Source: Bacteriovoracaceae bacterium (GTDB lineage Bacteria > Bdellovibrionota > Bacteriovoracia > Bacteriovoracales > Bacteriovoracaceae). From it: DNA of 64,000 bases. Below the pieces are notes generated by a model that saw only the letters and a program-made list of their open reading frames with translations, was not told the DNA's origin and made no database searches. The translations under genes were made by a program, and so were the position numbers. Below, in pieces: positions 17,249 through 26,264 of this stretch. Where the stretch lies: assembly GCA_947446575.1 (NCBI GenBank), contig CANFHC010000005.1, forward strand, positions 62,001-126,000, written 5' to 3'. How positions within the stretch are numbered: position 1 is the stretch's first letter; the number at the start of each line of letters is the position of its first letter.

Positions 17249-18686
17249 GTCGAACATATTTACCATCTGGCTTTTAACGATCTTGATGCTCCTGTGTGTT
17301 TTAACAATACCTTCAGCTCCTTTTTCTAATTATATATTTATCCCTATAGTATTTTGTAAAATTATACCAAGATTTAGATTTGGAATTGTATTTTTAATGA
17401 CACTCGTTCTTGGGATGTTTGGCAGTAAAAATTTTTTTTCGATGCATGTTTATAATCTCAATACAAATGATCCAATTGTTGTTCTTTTTGGAAAAGCGTC
17501 ACAAATGCTGCCATTTATTGATCATCAAATATACTATTCAATTTTGGGCGTGATTGTATATCTCGTTATTTTTTTTGCAATCTGTTTGACAGTTAAAATA
17601 ATCTTTCGCAAATTCCATTTTTATACTAGTACTGGTTTGGTATTCATTATTATGTCCATTATTTGGGCAAGTCAGTGGGCCCTAAGCTCTAAAACGGCCC
17701 TATCATACGTCTTCGGCCTAAGCGCTATCATGCTTGCTCACCATGCGTTTTATATCTTCAATTTTATAAAATTTTTCAATGTTGTTCCTAAAACAAAAGA
17801 GAGAGTATTTGCATTGTTTCAGCCTTTTTGGTTTTTAACTTTTGAAATTCCAGAAAATCCCATCATGCAGATTGGAAAATCAAAAAATGATGAATTGGAA
17901 AATGTTAGAAAGGCTTTTTACTTAATTGGATCTAGTCTGATTTTTAAGTGTTTGTTGGTTGTTTGCATGTCATTGTTTTATTTTTTTAGATTTAAACAAT
18001 TTGTACTTGTTGCAGATGAGTCAAAAATGTTTTTCAATGTCTACATACCTATTTTTTCAAATTGGCGCTCTGAGAATGTGTTCTTGTTAATTACGACAAT
18101 ATTCTTTTCATCTCTCTCGTACTTAGTTTCAGGTTTTTTTGTCTACGGTACTATTCTTGTAGGAGTTGCACGACTTTGCGGGTTCATGTTGCCTAATTAT
18201 ATTGACCGGCCATGGCGATCAAGTTCATTTGCCGATTTTTTTTCACGAACAATGTATTATTACAATATCATAATTATAAATTTATTTTTTTATCCCGCTT
18301 TGGATTTTTCAAGAAAGTTTATATTATCCAAAAAAATGAGGATTTTCTTGTGCTTAAATTGGGCACTTATTTTTGGGGGTTTTTTTGCGCGATTTATGAA
18401 AGATATTTATCAAGTTTATCTTCTTGGATTTCAAGGTTCATTATTAAAAACAGGAACGACTTCTTTGGCTTATCTCATCGTTTTAGCCTTCTCTGTAAGT
18501 ATAAGTCTCTATTTTTATAAAAAAAAACCAGAACTTGAGAATGGAAACAAAATAGGAAAAATGCTTTTCTATATATTTATTTATGGTTTAATCAATCCTC
18601 TTAATTATTCGCGGGTTTTTGGTGGTATCGAACAAATGCTACATTTTTATCTTAAAGTGTTTAGCTTAGGATTGATCGCTTTTTAA
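17226..18686 (+). CDS. MBOAT-like multi-pass membrane protein (putative acyltransferase)
   Basis: The 486-residue protein has about ten to twelve hydrophobic segments. The stretch NYIDRPWRSSSFADFF (about residues 325-340) resembles the MBOAT signature in which a conserved N-x-x-RP is followed by S-x-x-DFW. The family's catalytic His should lie further on, and a His occurs near the C-terminus (HFYLK), but I cannot align it with certainty. MBOAT enzymes move acyl chains onto sugars, lipids or proteins. Context with an SDR, ACP, ketosynthase and acyl ligase makes transfer of the pathway's acyl product across or at the inner membrane plausible. Its stop codon overlaps that of the convergent acyl-AMP ligase gene. 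Confidence 0.6.
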   Translation: MHFFQKYKSNIFTIWLLTILMLLCVLTIPSAPFSNYIFIPIVFCKIIPRFRFGIVFLMTLVLGMFGSKNFFSMHVYNLNTNDPIVVLFGKASQMLPFIDHQIYYSILGVIVYLVIFFAICLTVKIIFRKFHFYTSTGLVFIIMSIIWASQWALSSKTALSYVFGLSAIMLAHHAFYIFNFIKFFNVVPKTKERVFALFQPFWFLTFEIPENPIMQIGKSKNDELENVRKAFYLIGSSLIFKCLLVVCMSLFYFFRFKQFVLVADESKMFFNVYIPIFSNWRSENVFLLITTIFFSSLSYLVSGFFVYGTILVGVARLCGFMLPNYIDRPWRSSSFADFFSRTMYYYNIIIINLFFYPALDFSRKFILSKKMRIFLCLNWALIFGGFFARFMKDIYQVYLLGFQGSLLKTGTTSLAYLIVLAFSVSISLYFYKKKPELENGNKIGKMLFYIFIYGLINPLNYSRVFGGIEQMLHFYLKVFSLGLIAF

Positions 18687-20239
18687 AGATTGATAAATAT
18701 TATCGAATTTAAAAAACGATGATCTTTATATTTTTCGAGGTAGGGCTTAAAGGCCCATCTTTTTGCCTTACCACTTGGTGTTCTAATCGGTAATAAAGTT
18801 GAAAAAATAATAATCCTTGGACGGCAGTCTTGATTAAGTTTTTTGAGTGATTCACTTAAGCTCTCAAAAGTTGAGAATGATTCATCTTTACTTGAAATTT
18901 TACAAACTAATGCTATTTCTTCCCCGCGGTAGTCGTTCACAAATGAAGTGGAGATACAATCAATATCAATGTTTTTTATTAATTGAATTTGTTCATCGAG
19001 TTCTCTTAAAGAAATAGTTTTTCCATTGATTTTCGCAGTCTCTTTTATTCTTCCAGAAATGAAATAAAAATTTTGCTGATTGATACTCTTAAAAAACCCA
19101 AGATCTCCTGTTCGCAAATAACCATTTCTGAAAAATAAATCACTTGGAGTGTTGAGATAGCTAGACATTAAGCTAGGGCTTTTTATTGTTATTTCACCTT
19201 CAATGTTTTGGCCACAAGGTGTTCCCATTTTATCAAGTATGATAATCTGATTTTCCAAAAGAGTAATTCCGATTGTTGGAAATTTATCATCAATCATAGT
19301 CGATCGATAGAGTTCTTTTGAAATATCAATTGGAACAGTACAGGTAAAATTTACTGATTCAGATAATCCATAACCTTGAATAATTTTTTTCCCTAAAGTT
19401 TCATTTATTTTTTTAACCGTATTTACTGATAAGGGAGCAGCTGCAGATACGAAATACAGAAGTGATTCAATATTGTATTCAGAAATTTGATCATGGTTTC
19501 TAGCAATATTTGCAAGGATGGAGGGAATAACGCTTAATATTTTAATTTTATTTTGTTCAATTAGTTGGAAAGTTTTTCTGAGATCAAACTGTTCAAAAAG
19601 TGTAATGGTTCCGCCACAAAAAAAGGTGCAAAAAAAACTGAAATGTAGAGCATTTACATGAAAAAGCGGAAGAGGAGTTGCGATATTACTATCTGGCATC
19701 AATTTGTGGTGGAATATAAGAGCATTGATATTAGATATGATTGCTTTTTCTTTTTGAACAACGATTTTAGATTCACCAGTAGTGGCACTTGTTGGAATAT
19801 AAACTAAATCTTGATTCTCTTGAGGCCCAGTTGGGAAAAAGTCCTCTGGTATTTTTTCATCCCGGTGTAATGTTAACGGTATGTGAACAAGTTCCTCTGA
19901 TAAAAAAAATTGATCCGAAAAAATGATATGGGGATGAGATATTTGATCAACTAATTTCTTAAATGTGGACTTGTTTTCTTCTGGATTAAGTGGGAATAAT
20001 TTTTTTCCTGAAAGAATAGTGGCCATTATATACACAGCGTATTGGTAACTATTCTTCCCTGCCAATATCACCACTTCACACTTTTGATACTTGGTGTTGA
20101 GGATATAACAAATTCGAAGTGTATCTGTATAAAAATTTAGGTATGAATAAGATAAGTTTGTGGAGGCCTCGTATATAAAAATTTTATCTTCCGTATTAGA
20201 AAGGGATTTTTTAAATTTATTGATAAAGGTTTCTTCCAT
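18683..20239 (-). CDS. AMP-dependent acyl-CoA/ACP synthetase (acyl-AMP ligase)
   Basis: The 518-residue protein is a stand-alone adenylating enzyme of the ANL family. The ATP-binding loop reads TSATTGESK (about 150-158), followed by GYGLSES, the TGD motif (LRTGDLG), the hinge GRIKETAKINGK and the C-terminal catalytic Lys context TPSGKAKR. It activates a carboxylate as acyl-AMP and passes it to CoA or a carrier protein; the ACP at 15436 is the obvious local acceptor. No transmembrane segment is predicted. No Shine-Dalgarno precedes the ATG; an extended -10 box sits immediately upstream (see 20246-20254). It is convergent with the MBOAT-like gene. Confidence 0.87.
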   Translation of the reverse strand: MEETFINKFKKSLSNTEDKIFIYEASTNLSYSYLNFYTDTLRICYILNTKYQKCEVVILAGKNSYQYAVYIMATILSGKKLFPLNPEENKSTFKKLVDQISHPHIIFSDQFFLSEELVHIPLTLHRDEKIPEDFFPTGPQENQDLVYIPTSATTGESKIVVQKEKAIISNINALIFHHKLMPDSNIATPLPLFHVNALHFSFFCTFFCGGTITLFEQFDLRKTFQLIEQNKIKILSVIPSILANIARNHDQISEYNIESLLYFVSAAAPLSVNTVKKINETLGKKIIQGYGLSESVNFTCTVPIDISKELYRSTMIDDKFPTIGITLLENQIIILDKMGTPCGQNIEGEITIKSPSLMSSYLNTPSDLFFRNGYLRTGDLGFFKSINQQNFYFISGRIKETAKINGKTISLRELDEQIQLIKNIDIDCISTSFVNDYRGEEIALVCKISSKDESFSTFESLSESLKKLNQDCRPRIIIFSTLLPIRTPSGKAKRWAFKPYLEKYKDHRFLNSIIFINL

Positions 20240-20245
20240 GATACC

Positions 20246-20254
20246 ATTATATCA
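20246..20254 (-). promoter_or_regulatory. Extended -10 promoter, possibly giving a leaderless acyl-AMP ligase mRNA
   Basis: On the minus strand the sequence reads TGATATAAT, an extended -10 (TG-n-TATAAT) with a perfect hexamer. Its end is only six bases from the ATG at 20239, so transcription would start at or next to the A of the ATG. No ribosome binding site is visible in that gap. The -35 region (CTTAAA, 17-base spacing) is poor, as is usual for extended -10 promoters. Confidence 0.5.
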
Positions 20255-20286
20255 TAAATAATTGATCTTTTAAGAGAGAATCTACA

Positions 20287-21714
20287 ATGTCTTTGGCAAT
20301 GATAAGAAAAATAATCGTTCCTTTATTAATTCTTTTTCAAGCTCAAGTATATAGTAACGACGTACTGCTAACTGCTGATGAGGTTTCAAATTCAATTTCA
20401 ATTATAGATGAAAATACATTCAAACTCTTAGAGATTATTCCACTAGGACCTGATCGGGAGTACGCCCTGTCAAGTTCGATAAAACCGGGTATGCAAACGA
20501 ATGTTCACGGACTCAGCCTTTCTCCAGATAAAAAAACACTAGTTGTAACTTCTAATATCAGCAATTCTGTTGTTCTTTATGATGTTGGTTTAATGGCAAA
20601 ACCAATTAAATATTTTAATGTCGGGCTCTCTCCACATGTTTCAATGTATACACCAGATGGCAAAGAAATATGGGTTGCAAGTCGAGGAACTTCATCGGTA
20701 GATATTATAGACGTAAAGAAGTTGCAGCTTATAAAAAAACTTGAAGTTTCAAATTGTCCAAGTTTTTTTGGTTTTATGACTAAAAAGCCAATCGTGTTCA
20801 TTGTAAACACTTGCACGACAAATCTAGACGTCGTTAATTATAAAACAAAAAAAATAATTAAAAGGATTCCATTAAATGGAATATTTTCTCCACTAATTGC
20901 TCTTACTCCGGATCAAAAAGAAGCATGGGTAATCCGTAAAGACGCTGAAGAAGTTTTAAGAATTGACACCGAAAAAATGGAGCAGCTAGAAAGTATAAAA
21001 GTTGGAAGTTATCCTCAACATATTGCCTTCACGACGAAAAACAATTTACCAATTGGAATCGTTACTGTTGGCGGAGAGAATAAAGTTAAGTTTTACAGCT
21101 ACACACCAACTTCAAAAAATTCATCTTTATTGGTGGGCGAAGTCAATACCCCCGGAGTTCCTCATGGGATGGTCATGTCTCCGGATGGTAGGAAAGTATA
21201 TGTAGCTACAGAATTTGGTGATGAAGTTGCTTCAATTTCTATTGATAAATTGGTCGTAAATGGAATTGTTAAGGTTGGAAATTCACCTCAATCTCTTATA
21301 TTTGCAAAAGAGTTAAATTATGTAAAATCTAATGAGCTTGTACCCCGAAATGATCCAGCCAACATCGAAACGATAAAAATAGATCTTGAAAGCAATAACC
21401 CAAAAATTAAAGGGGCTTCTTTGTCGATTAGATCTGCACCTCACAATATTTATACTACTTTTGTCGTCTTCGGAAATTTTGAGTTTAAAGACGAATTTAA
21501 TTTTTATTTGAGCAAGTCAGTTAAATCAGTAGGTGACATAAATACTGACGATAAAACACTCATCGGTTATGTGTTTTGTCGTGCAGGGGGATTTTCCTGC
21601 ATCGATTATTCAAGCATGACACAAGATTTCAGCACAATTGAAAAAATAAAAAATAAAAAATACAAAATCTTTGCAGTAAATAGATCGAAAACAATATTTC
21701 TACAAAGTAAGTAA
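20287..21714 (+). CDS. Exported YVTN-type beta-propeller protein
   Basis: The 475-residue protein has a signal peptide (residues about 7-24) followed by YVTN/NHL-type propeller repeats to about residue 345: LSPDKKTLVV, TPDGKEIWVASR, TPDQKEAWVIRK and SPDGRKVYVATE are successive blade motifs, with SNSISIID and VSIDKL strands between them. The last 130 residues form a separate domain containing several Cys that I do not recognise. Such propellers act as binding scaffolds or as haem-free relatives of periplasmic dehydrogenases. GAGAGAA lies seven bases before the ATG; an alternative ATG is twelve bases downstream. It begins a tight six-gene operon ending at 26260. Confidence 0.8.
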   Translation: MSLAMIRKIIVPLLILFQAQVYSNDVLLTADEVSNSISIIDENTFKLLEIIPLGPDREYALSSSIKPGMQTNVHGLSLSPDKKTLVVTSNISNSVVLYDVGLMAKPIKYFNVGLSPHVSMYTPDGKEIWVASRGTSSVDIIDVKKLQLIKKLEVSNCPSFFGFMTKKPIVFIVNTCTTNLDVVNYKTKKIIKRIPLNGIFSPLIALTPDQKEAWVIRKDAEEVLRIDTEKMEQLESIKVGSYPQHIAFTTKNNLPIGIVTVGGENKVKFYSYTPTSKNSSLLVGEVNTPGVPHGMVMSPDGRKVYVATEFGDEVASISIDKLVVNGIVKVGNSPQSLIFAKELNYVKSNELVPRNDPANIETIKIDLESNNPKIKGASLSIRSAPHNIYTTFVVFGNFEFKDEFNFYLSKSVKSVGDINTDDKTLIGYVFCRAGGFSCIDYSSMTQDFSTIEKIKNKKYKIFAVNRSKTIFLQSK

Positions 21715-21721
21715 GGGTTTT

Positions 21722-22099
21722 ATGAAAAATATTATTTATGTATTAGGAACTCTCATAATTTTTTTCAATTCAGAACATGCATCTGCTTGTTCAAGTTGCA
21801 AAATAAAAACACAGAGTAGCAATTTTGTTGCATCCTCGGCGATTCCGTTTAAAGAATTAATGACAAATTCGATGCACATCATGGATTCAGAAATGGATAA
21901 AGTTGATCTTGAAAATAAAGAAGAAGAAGTTTTTTTGAGAATGATGATTGCGCATCATCAAGGAGCAATCGACATGGCCAATAGTCTAATCGTTCATAGC
22001 AAAGATATAAATTTGCAAAATTATGCGAGGTCGATTATTTCGTCTCAATATAACGAATTGATTTACATGAAAATGCTTTTAAAAAAATATGCAAAATAA
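21722..22099 (+). CDS. DUF305 family exported protein
   Basis: The 125-residue protein has a signal peptide (cleavage probably after HASA, near residue 23), a C-S-S-C pair directly after it, and the DUF305 core: FLRMMIAHHQGAIDMA followed by a second helix with DINLQNYA and QYNELIYMK. The DUF305 fold is a four-helix bundle; the HH and Met residues bind copper or other metals in characterised members such as CopM. It sits seven bases behind the propeller gene. A copper-related role agrees with the copper monooxygenase proteins at the start of the window (inference). Confidence 0.83.
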   Translation: MKNIIYVLGTLIIFFNSEHASACSSCKIKTQSSNFVASSAIPFKELMTNSMHIMDSEMDKVDLENKEEEVFLRMMIAHHQGAIDMANSLIVHSKDINLQNYARSIISSQYNELIYMKMLLKKYAK

Positions 22100-22113
22100 A
22101 AGAGGTAAATTCT

Positions 22114-22878
22114 TTGAATATAAATAAGCAGTTTAATGTTCTTCTGTCGATGACATTAGCTAATTTAAAATCTCGTTATAGAAATACATTCTATGGTTTT
22201 TTATGGGTTGTGTTGAATCCGATAATTACATACCTAGTACAGGTATTTGCTTTCACGATGATCTTCCAATCGAATTTTGCCAATTATCCACTTTATCTTT
22301 TAGGTGGTCTCATTCCATGGTTATTTATCGTTCAATCGGTTGATATGTGTACGGGGATATTTTTACATAATGGACATATTTTAAAAAACTTACCTATAAA
22401 TCCATTGGTGCTTCCATTGTCTCAGATGATAGATAACTTTATTAATTTTATTTGTGCCTTCCTCATTCTTATTCTTTATTTTGCATCGAGAGGTAAAATT
22501 TCTCCAGTTGTTATACCAATATTAATAGCACCTGTTTTATCTTTATTTGTAATGGTTACTTCACTTTCAATTATTTTTGCAGTTATAAATGTTAAGTATA
22601 GAGATTTGAAGTTTATAGTAAGTTTTGTCTTCACAGTTTTGTTCTTCTTAACTCCAATTTTTTATTCTGTTCATATTGTTCCTGCAAATATCAGAATGAT
22701 TATTTCCAAAAACCCATTTTATTTTGTCATCCGACCTTTTCAAGAATTATTTATGAATGGTGCGACTATTACATTTTTTCAATCTCTTGCTGTTTCCTTT
22801 GGTGTTTCAGTAACCCTGGTTATTATCGCGTTTATTTGTTGGAACAAAATGAAAAGGAATATTAGTTTTTATGCATAA
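22114..22878 (+). CDS. ABC-2 type transporter permease, polysaccharide/lipid exporter class
   Basis: The 254-residue protein has six predicted membrane spans. The N-terminus (LKSRYRNTFYGFLWVVLNP) is the hallmark opening of the Wzm/KpsM/TagG exporter permeases. A TTG start is preceded by AGAGG eight bases upstream. It overlaps the ATPase gene by eight bases. These permeases export O-antigen, capsule or teichoic acid-type glycolipids; what this one exports is unknown, but the nearby acyl-chain genes and GT-C-like proteins make a lipid-linked product plausible. Confidence 0.87.
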   Translation: MNINKQFNVLLSMTLANLKSRYRNTFYGFLWVVLNPIITYLVQVFAFTMIFQSNFANYPLYLLGGLIPWLFIVQSVDMCTGIFLHNGHILKNLPINPLVLPLSQMIDNFINFICAFLILILYFASRGKISPVVIPILIAPVLSLFVMVTSLSIIFAVINVKYRDLKFIVSFVFTVLFFLTPIFYSVHIVPANIRMIISKNPFYFVIRPFQELFMNGATITFFQSLAVSFGVSVTLVIIAFICWNKMKRNISFYA

Positions 22879-23632
22879 TAAGAAAAATCTCATACTGGAA
22901 ATTCAAGATTTAAGCTTAGCTTTCCCGAAGACATTATATCAAAGTACGAGTTTAAGAGATTCGTTTATAAATGTCTTAAGCGGTAAACGAATTTTAGATA
23001 ATGACCAACATGTTGTTTTAAACAAATTAAATCTTAATATCTGGAGTGGCGATAGAGTAGGGATTTTAGCGAAAAATGGCACGGGAAAATCTACTCTATG
23101 TCGATGCATTTCTGGTTACTATAAACCACGCGATGGAATTATCAAAAGATATGGGTTGATAAGAGCACTCTTTGAAAGTTCTCTGGCTTTTTATCCAGAA
23201 TTGAGCGGCCGAGAAAATATGAAAATACTCGCCGAAATTTTTTATGATTATAAAACAGATAATCTCCAAGAAATTATTGAAGAAAGCATAATATTTAGTG
23301 AACTGAATGAGTCTATTGATGCACCTTTAAAAACCTACAGTAAAGGTATGCAGTTAAGACTTTCACTATCCCTTTTGTCAGCACTTTCAACTGATTTACT
23401 TATTCTTGATGAGGTCTTTGATGGAGCAGATGAGTTTTTCAGAAAAAAATTAGCGACGCGAGTGCGAAACCTAATAGATTCTTCAAGTTCAGTTATTTTA
23501 GTCAGCCACCAAGAGTCACAAATTATGGAAATATGTAATCGTGTACTGGTTATGAAGGATGGACAATTTATTTTCGATGGGGATCCACTTACCGCCTTTG
23601 AGGTGTATCGTAGTGGAGAAACGGGATTTTAA
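22871..23632 (+). CDS. ABC transporter ATP-binding protein, KpsT/Wzt class
   Basis: The 253-residue protein carries Walker A (LAKNGTGKST, about 70-79), an ABC signature YSKGMQLRL (about 155-163), Walker B (LLILDEVFDG) and a switch His (VSHQ). The long segment before Walker A and the non-canonical YSKGM signature are typical of the polysaccharide-exporter ATPases. There is no C-terminal carbohydrate-binding domain, unlike Wzt proteins that read modified O-antigen ends. It pairs with the upstream permease (eight-base overlap) and is followed after two bases by the UnbV-like gene. Confidence 0.9.
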   Translation: MHNKKNLILEIQDLSLAFPKTLYQSTSLRDSFINVLSGKRILDNDQHVVLNKLNLNIWSGDRVGILAKNGTGKSTLCRCISGYYKPRDGIIKRYGLIRALFESSLAFYPELSGRENMKILAEIFYDYKTDNLQEIIEESIIFSELNESIDAPLKTYSKGMQLRLSLSLLSALSTDLLILDEVFDGADEFFRKKLATRVRNLIDSSSSVILVSHQESQIMEICNRVLVMKDGQFIFDGDPLTAFEVYRSGETGF

Positions 23633-23634
23633 AA

Positions 23635-25443
23635 ATGAAAATTTATCAAAGTTCATCTTATAAATTTTTCATTTTAGTGTCGGGGTTTTCACTTCTAGCA
23701 TATCTCTTTATGGTGAAGCCTCCAAAAGATATTGTAGATAATGTTTATGAATCACAGAAATTCAATCATCAACAATTTTCAAATATACATTTCGTAGATC
23801 GTTCGGATCAATTAGGAGTTAATTACTTTCATGATGAATCTTTTAGTAAAATTTCTTTTAAAAATATGGATATTTGGCTTGAACTGGTAGCACCATCGAC
23901 TTCTGTGATTGATATCAATGACGATGGATTTATGGATATTTATGTAACTACTATGAAAGGGGCGCCAAATCTTCTTTATATCAACCATGAAGGAAAATAT
24001 TTTACCGAAGAAGCTAGCAAGTACGGTCTCGCTGACCTCAATTACGAAGCCGCTCCGGCTTACGCATTATGGGGTGATTTTAATAATGATGGATTTATCG
24101 ATTTAGTTTTGGCCCGTATGGGATGTCACCGATTTTTTCTAGGAAACAAAGATCATCATTTTGTGGAACATTCTGAATGGATGAATGGCTATTGCTCGGG
24201 AGCAGAGGGAGTGAATACTGCTGATTTTTTTAATCATGGCAAACTTGATTTAGTTTTTGCCAACTATCTTCGTGATTCTCGAGAAAAGATTTCGAAAGTT
24301 TTGTGGATGTCTAATGTTCGTTTTGATAATACGACTGGCGGTGAAAATCATCTGCTTAAAAATGAATCTAATGAATTTATTTTGGAAACCAAGGCCAATT
24401 TTTTAACTAGATCTTATACTCACAATGCAGGAATCACAGATGTAAATCTTGATGGGTATTACGATATTTTTTTCGCTAACGATTTCTCTCATGATCAAAT
24501 GTTTCTCAATAAAGGAAATGGCGAATTTTTGGATGTCACGAATCAATATATACCAAAAGCATTTCACGGTCTCGCGGGAATGAATACCGAGTTTTATGAT
24601 TATAACGATGACGGAAGAATAGATTTATATGTTTCGAATATTTACAAACCGCCCTTTTACAGAAGTTTTAATTTACTTTGGAAAAAGAAATTAGATAACA
24701 CCTATGAAAATGTTTCCAATCAAGTGGGAACAGCTCAGTGTGGATTTTCGTGGGGCTCAAAATTTGCTGATTTAGACAATGACGGACAGTCAGACTTAAT
24801 GGTCGTTAATGGAAGAAATAGATCTCGTGGTATGACTAAGCCCGCCCAAGGAAGCTCAATGTGGTATGAGCGAGTTGAAGTTTCGCAAATTCCCAAAATT
24901 CTTAGAAAATTTTATAGACCAAAAGAATATCACAATGGTCGCTATATTTCAGCATTCGAAAGAAAATGCCTCTTTATGCAAAGAGACGGGAAGTTTTACG
25001 ATGTTGCAGATCAGGCAGGGTTTAATGATCGAGAAGAAAATCGAGGCATATCTTTAATTGATTATGATAACGATGGTAAAATGGATGCAATAACTTCAGG
25101 TCCTCGTGCAAAATTAAAAATTTATCACAATGAATCAGTAATCAATGTAAAAAATAATTGGATTGGATTAAGTCTTAGAGATAAATATGGAAGCCCAATT
25201 CCTCATGGGGCAAAAATACATTTAAAACTCAAAACACATCAATATGTCCGGGAGTTGTTTCCTGCAAATGGCTATAAAGGATTTAATGACCCTCGAATCC
25301 ATTTTGGAATTGGTGAATCTAAAAACGTTGAATACGTTGATATTTTCTGGCCTTTATCTAAAATCACAAAAAGATATAGAAATTTAACAATTAATAGTTA
25401 CAACAAAATTAGCGAGAAAGCATCTAATGAAATTATTAAGTAA
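23635..25443 (+). CDS. UnbV-like CRTAC1 family protein (VCBS propeller + ASPIC/UnbV domain)
   Basis: The 602-residue protein has an N-terminal membrane anchor (about residues 9-25) and then seven VCBS/FG-GAP blades with calcium loops: IDINDDG, GDFNNDG, ADFFNHG, TDVNLDG, YDYNDDG, ADLDNDG and IDYDNDG. The final 100 residues form the ASPIC/UnbV domain (GAKIHL, NGYKGFNDPRIHFGIG, IFWP). UnbV is one of the conserved proteins accompanying enediyne polyketide synthases, where its role is not settled. Here it is cotranscribed with an ABC exporter and overlaps an UnbU/RnfD-like gene by 17 bases. The same domain pair is fused to a permease at 6986-10831. Confidence 0.87.
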   Translation: MKIYQSSSYKFFILVSGFSLLAYLFMVKPPKDIVDNVYESQKFNHQQFSNIHFVDRSDQLGVNYFHDESFSKISFKNMDIWLELVAPSTSVIDINDDGFMDIYVTTMKGAPNLLYINHEGKYFTEEASKYGLADLNYEAAPAYALWGDFNNDGFIDLVLARMGCHRFFLGNKDHHFVEHSEWMNGYCSGAEGVNTADFFNHGKLDLVFANYLRDSREKISKVLWMSNVRFDNTTGGENHLLKNESNEFILETKANFLTRSYTHNAGITDVNLDGYYDIFFANDFSHDQMFLNKGNGEFLDVTNQYIPKAFHGLAGMNTEFYDYNDDGRIDLYVSNIYKPPFYRSFNLLWKKKLDNTYENVSNQVGTAQCGFSWGSKFADLDNDGQSDLMVVNGRNRSRGMTKPAQGSSMWYERVEVSQIPKILRKFYRPKEYHNGRYISAFERKCLFMQRDGKFYDVADQAGFNDREENRGISLIDYDNDGKMDAITSGPRAKLKIYHNESVINVKNNWIGLSLRDKYGSPIPHGAKIHLKLKTHQYVRELFPANGYKGFNDPRIHFGIGESKNVEYVDIFWPLSKITKRYRNLTINSYNKISEKASNEIIK

Positions 25444-26260
25444 AATATTTCGTAGAGAAATTGATGGACGATGGTTTCTTGGGGGAAGCCATTTAATGTT
25501 AGTTCTCATTTCAATTCTATTTTTTAATTTACCTCGATCTGCTGTGCAAATGGGATTTGGTTTTACAATAGGAATTTTAACTGAATTTTTATTTTTTAAA
25601 TTTACAATCAAATATAAAAATAAACCTTTTAAGGATCGAGCATTTTCTGCTGCAACAGAAACAGCAGGGCTTTTAGTTTTGCTAAAATCACATATCTGGT
25701 GGTTCTACGGCTTTTTATCCTTCATGGCCGTAGCATCCAAATATATTTTTCGGAAAGATTCAAATTCCCATATTTTTAACCCAACGAATTTCGCTATTAC
25801 TATGGGATTAATTTTGCTTCCATCTTATTGGTTCGCCGCTTGGGCAGATGAATTCATGGTTTCACTTTATCCAATGGTGCATGTTTTATTATTTGGGATA
25901 TTTGCAGTTTGGCTTGGAAGGACTTATGTCGTATCAATTTCATATGTCACAGGGATTATCTTTTGGGTTCTGCTTTTTTTCCCTGTTTCAAGTTTACCAA
26001 AGGCCATCTATGCTTTTGGTCCAGAATTTGGGACGATTGGATTAATTTTTCTATTTCTCATGATTACTGATCCCAAGACTGCACCCAAAAAAAATTATCA
26101 CCAGGCCATTTATGGGTTCGCAATAGCATTTATTCACATCTATCTCAGAACACAACAACTACTTTATTCGCGATATATCTCTTTATTTATTGTGACGCTT
26201 GTCTATTATTTCTTAGATAAACGAAAAACAGAAGTTCAGCCGCTCAGCGTTCAAGCTTAA
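25427..26260 (+). CDS. UnbU / RnfD-NqrB-like integral membrane protein
   Basis: The 277-residue protein has about eight to ten membrane spans. Two motifs recall the RnfD/NqrB family: KYIFRKDSNSHIFNPTNF (about 102-119), where these proteins read SKY-x-R followed by H-x-FNP, and MITDPKTAP (about 216-224). RnfD binds covalent FMN at a Thr in a nearby motif; TDPKTAP may be related, but the flavin site is not certain. In enediyne clusters the UnbU protein is annotated as RnfD-like and encoded beside UnbV, exactly as here (17-base overlap). The likely role is membrane electron transfer or a carrier function for the UnbV partner (inference). It is the last gene of the 20287-26260 operon. Confidence 0.72.
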   Translation: MKLLSKIFRREIDGRWFLGGSHLMLVLISILFFNLPRSAVQMGFGFTIGILTEFLFFKFTIKYKNKPFKDRAFSAATETAGLLVLLKSHIWWFYGFLSFMAVASKYIFRKDSNSHIFNPTNFAITMGLILLPSYWFAAWADEFMVSLYPMVHVLLFGIFAVWLGRTYVVSISYVTGIIFWVLLFFPVSSLPKAIYAFGPEFGTIGLIFLFLMITDPKTAPKKNYHQAIYGFAIAFIHIYLRTQQLLYSRYISLFIVTLVYYFLDKRKTEVQPLSVQA

Positions 26261-26264
26261 CTGT

